64,000 nucleotides of DNA from Liolophura sinensis. Lineage: Eukaryota > Mollusca > Polyplacophora > Chitonida > Chitonidae. The notes below the pieces were generated by a model. It saw only the letters and a list, made by a program, of their open reading frames with translations, was not told the origin of the DNA and ran no database searches. The position numbers were made by a program, and so were the translations under genes. Shown one piece after another: positions 61,483 through 64,000 of this stretch. Location of the stretch: contig NC_088295.1 in the NCBI RefSeq assembly GCF_032854445.1, positions 4,406,501-4,470,500 on the forward strand, read 5' to 3'. The stretch's first letter is position 1. The number at the start of each line of letters is the position of its first letter.

Positions 61483-61648
61483 GCCATGGAGGGGTGAATC
61501 AGCTGGGTGGCGTCTTCGTCAACGGCCGTCCACTGCCGGACCTCGTCCGCCAACGCATCGTGGAGCTCGCTCATCAGGGGGTCCGACCCTGTGACATCTC
61601 CAGGCAACTAAGAGTCTCACACGGTTGTGTCAGTAAAATACTAGGCCG
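61483..61648 (+). CDS. Pax2/5/8: Pax2/5/8 paired-domain exon (first part of paired domain)
   Basis: Seen: the exon follows a good acceptor (pyrimidine-rich tract ending CTGCAG at 61482) and stops at a consensus donor G|GTAAGT (GT at 61649-61650). It reads [19 protein letters not shown], then [20 protein letters not shown], then [15 protein letters not shown], and ends two bases into an Arg codon (phase 2). It enters in phase 1, so the codon for paired-domain residue 1 is completed by the upstream exon. The segment is the N-terminal beta-hairpin plus the PAI helix-turn-helix. Known: residues 42, 44 and 47 separate Pax5-type (Q, R, H) from Pax6-type (I, Q, N) DNA recognition; here they are Q42, R44, H47, so this is the Pax2/5/8 class. 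These nuclear transcription factors act in sensory organ, nervous system and excretory development. The exon break after ILG-R is where Pax2/5/8 genes are split. The next exon (YYETGSI...) is not in the window, so the gene is truncated by the window end. Confidence 0.96.
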
Positions 61649-64000
61649 GTAAGTATCGCACATATAACCCGGCTATCTTGTGTCGTATGTTGAAAAGGTG
61701 ATGAAAATGTATGTCATAATGAGTTGTCTCATCAACCACGGACTGTCCCCTGGAGCAGTTACCTCAGCACACTGCGAGCTTCATCAACTGTACCACCTTA
61801 GTATGAGATATAAATATAAAAACACAGAATAAACGCCATTACGAAGTGCAGAATGAATACGATAAAACTATTATTGCGCAAGAAATGTGACAAAGCGATG
61901 TTCACAAGGTACATCCACAAATAAAAAAGACAAAAACAAAATATCCGAAAATAAAAAAGACAAAAATAAAATATCCGAAAAAAATACAACACATTAAACT
62001 CTTTCTCATTAGACCAAGCACTACTGCCAGCAGAATATGTAACACGTTGTCATTATCATTTACAGAAAAAAGTAACAGCTTGGTAGTCCGCTATATGGAT
62101 GGTACAGAAAACACTAACAAACCCTGGTATACCGATGCTACAGAAAACACTCACAAAACGTAGTTTTCCTGTGGCACAGACATCAACGACACCACTTTGT
62201 TAACTGGTATGGAAAACAATTACAAAAAATTTGATATGCGAAAGTAAACAGAACACAGCCTAAACTTAGCTCTGCTATGCAGGCAAATACGGAAAGACAC
62301 TGCATATGGCACAGTTGTTATTCACTGGTATGAAACGCCAATTTGAAGTTATGAATTTCACCAGCAGTATGTTGTTAGGAGATACGGACGATTTTTACAT
62401 GGATATAGGCCCGACCAACCTGTCCTCGACAAGCAAACTTATTATAATCATTGAGACGTAAAAGATGTTTGCAACACACCATGCATGAAGGGGCAATTGT
62501 TAAAGTCTAAGATATACGCTGTTAAATGAATTATAAAACAGTATACAGAAGCGATAAAGTCATTATCCATTCTCGGAGTTGAGTAATGTCATAAGTCAAA
62601 GTGTATAAGGGAATGCAGTAAGCAGTTGCTCTGTTGCATCATGTTGATTGTGTTTTTCTGTGAAGTTCTCACTTCGTTGTGAGGATTATTGTTGTATCGT
62701 GTTATATTTGCACCGTAGCGTCCGCCTCTATAGAGAACAGTTGTAAAGTCTCCAGTGCCTTGTAGATGCTGCTTTTCCTCACATAAACACCGGCCTCGAG
62801 AGGATTTGTCTTCAAGAGGAAATTCACAGACAATCTCCAATCGTGATGAATTCATTCATTAAAACAAAATTACAAAAAAAAAAAAAATGGGAGAAAAAAT
62901 GGCCAGCGACCTTGAAATTAATTTGATCATTCGTCAAATTATTATTGTGTTGTTATTTGACAGGAGTGTTTTAAAGCTTGTTTTTGTGAGAGATGGGAAG
63001 TGAAGCTGTCTGGTGTGTCAGATTGCGGCTTCACTTATCTCAACCTCTAAATAACCACGGACGATGGGAAAGCAGGTGTTGGCCTCTGCCATTCACGAGC
63101 CGCGCGCAAAAAAACTTGACGTTAGTAGAAAGACGAACGGTGAAAAGAACTTATGATCGTTGGTTGATAATATGATATTGAATACAAGCAAGGCGATGCA
63201 CATGTGCAAGTGACAGTTCGTCAATGTGTAAGCGGGTGTGGGGTGAGGGAGTTGTGTCCCTGCCCCAGACCGCCAACACGACCACCAGGCTACCACATTG
63301 ATCCACGACCCTTAGCTCTCCTTCCAAAGTGAACATTTCCACTTCAACTGTAACAAATAAAAACAATGTTTTGATGTCAATAGACTTTTCAATCAGAGTT
63401 TGTTATTGAAGGAGGACAGTGTAGTCACATGTTACAGTTGTACATAAGACCAATAATCGTTGATAAGTGGACTCTATGCACTGAGCACACGTCCTGTGTT
63501 AGCACAGATGCTGTCACCTTATCATGTTGCCACTATAACAGACAATACTCACCATGTCCCAGTAAATTATAGGAGCAGATATTGCACCAATGATTTCAGG
63601 AAATGCTCGTAATATTGTTATCCTAAATATGACTCAAAACAATTTTGGCCACCGATTTTAAAATTATTGATACGGCTTGAGTTGAAACTACGAATAATTT
63701 TGATTTGTTTAAACCTTAAAATTATAAGAAATAAGAGTTATTTTCTGTCCACATTGTGTGGTTATTTCAGTGCGCCAGATATGTTGAATACGATAGCGTA
63801 CTAAGCGTATTTAGCTAAATATTACCAATAACAAAAATGTGAGAATTTTTTTATATTATAATTATTAACTTCTATGATTGTCATTCATTACTGGAGATAA
63901 GATTTTTATTTGTAGGTATGTACTGTATTATTTTTATTATTTGGGATTAATAACAATTACAAGCGGAGTTTGTAAACATGGGTTACATGGGACGATGCAA
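61649..64000 (+). other. Start of next Pax2/5/8 intron; no further exon seen
   Basis: The intron begins GTAAGT. I looked for the conserved continuation of the paired domain (YYETGSI...) and did not find it. It contains an A-rich 30-bp direct repeat at about 61918-61980, degenerate repeats around 62080-62240 sharing ACAGAAAACACT, an A run at about 62870-62886, and a unique stretch at 62890-63120 with homeodomain-type TAAT/ATTA cores. Confidence 0.55.

Noticed and set aside
61483-61648. Pax6, Pax3/7, Pax1/9 or Pox-type identity
   Set aside because: Residues 42, 44 and 47 are Q, R, H and the segment [10 protein letters not shown] is Pax2/5/8-type; Pax6 has I, Q, N at these sites.
61649-64000. 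Second paired-domain exon
   Set aside because: No sequence encoding the YYETGSI or KPKVATP continuation was found in any + strand frame; it must lie beyond the window.

Overview
The window looks like lophotrochozoan animal DNA (a mollusc or brachiopod is most likely). It is intron- and repeat-rich and AT-leaning. It holds many minisatellites and several copies of a tRNA-related SINE-like family. There are no prokaryote-style operons and no long intact genes. The one gene I can name with confidence is a Pax2/5/8 (paired-box) gene on the + strand, of which only the 5' part is present. Its diagnostic exon at 61483-61648 encodes residues 2-55 of the paired domain plus part of R56. It carries the Q42/R44/H47 signature that separates Pax2/5/8 from Pax6.

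The most interesting feature lies upstream of that exon. Three distinct short ATG-started exons sit at 32443-32515, 48824-49106 and 57991-58078. Each follows an in-frame stop and ends at a consensus GTAAG/GTGAGT donor in phase 1, which is the phase the paired-domain exon needs. I read them as alternative first exons (alternative promoters and N-termini) spread over 29 kb. This recalls the two alternative first exons of vertebrate Pax5. The middle one lies inside a 3641-bp tandem duplication (46844-50484 and 50485-54125) with no visible differences, so a fourth, identical copy is present at 52465-52747. The duplication is either very recent or an assembly artefact.

Layout. 1-31.5 kb: gene-poor sequence dominated by minisatellites (66-bp at 1.5-2.7 kb; 64-bp at 5.5-6.2 kb; 75-bp at 7.8-8.6 kb; 52-bp at 10.2-10.9 kb; 66-bp at 11.7-11.9 kb; 26-bp at 16.9-17.4 kb; 47-bp at 19.3-19.8 kb; 37-bp at 23.1-25.9 kb; 27-bp at 28.6-28.8 kb; 85-bp at 29.5-29.7 kb; 36-bp at 30.0-30.6 kb). 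SINE-like copies are scattered among them. A 1.7-kb non-autonomous LTR retrotransposon with a chromodomain-like ORF has inserted into the 37-bp array. 31.5-61.5 kb: the Pax2/5/8 5' region, with candidate first exons, possible promoters and long introns. 61.5-64 kb: the paired-domain exon and the start of the next intron. The remaining Pax exons (rest of the paired domain, octapeptide, partial homeodomain, transactivation domain) lie beyond the window.

Other open frames are short and mostly explained by minisatellites whose period suits open reading. A few unexplained protein-like frames are listed at low confidence.
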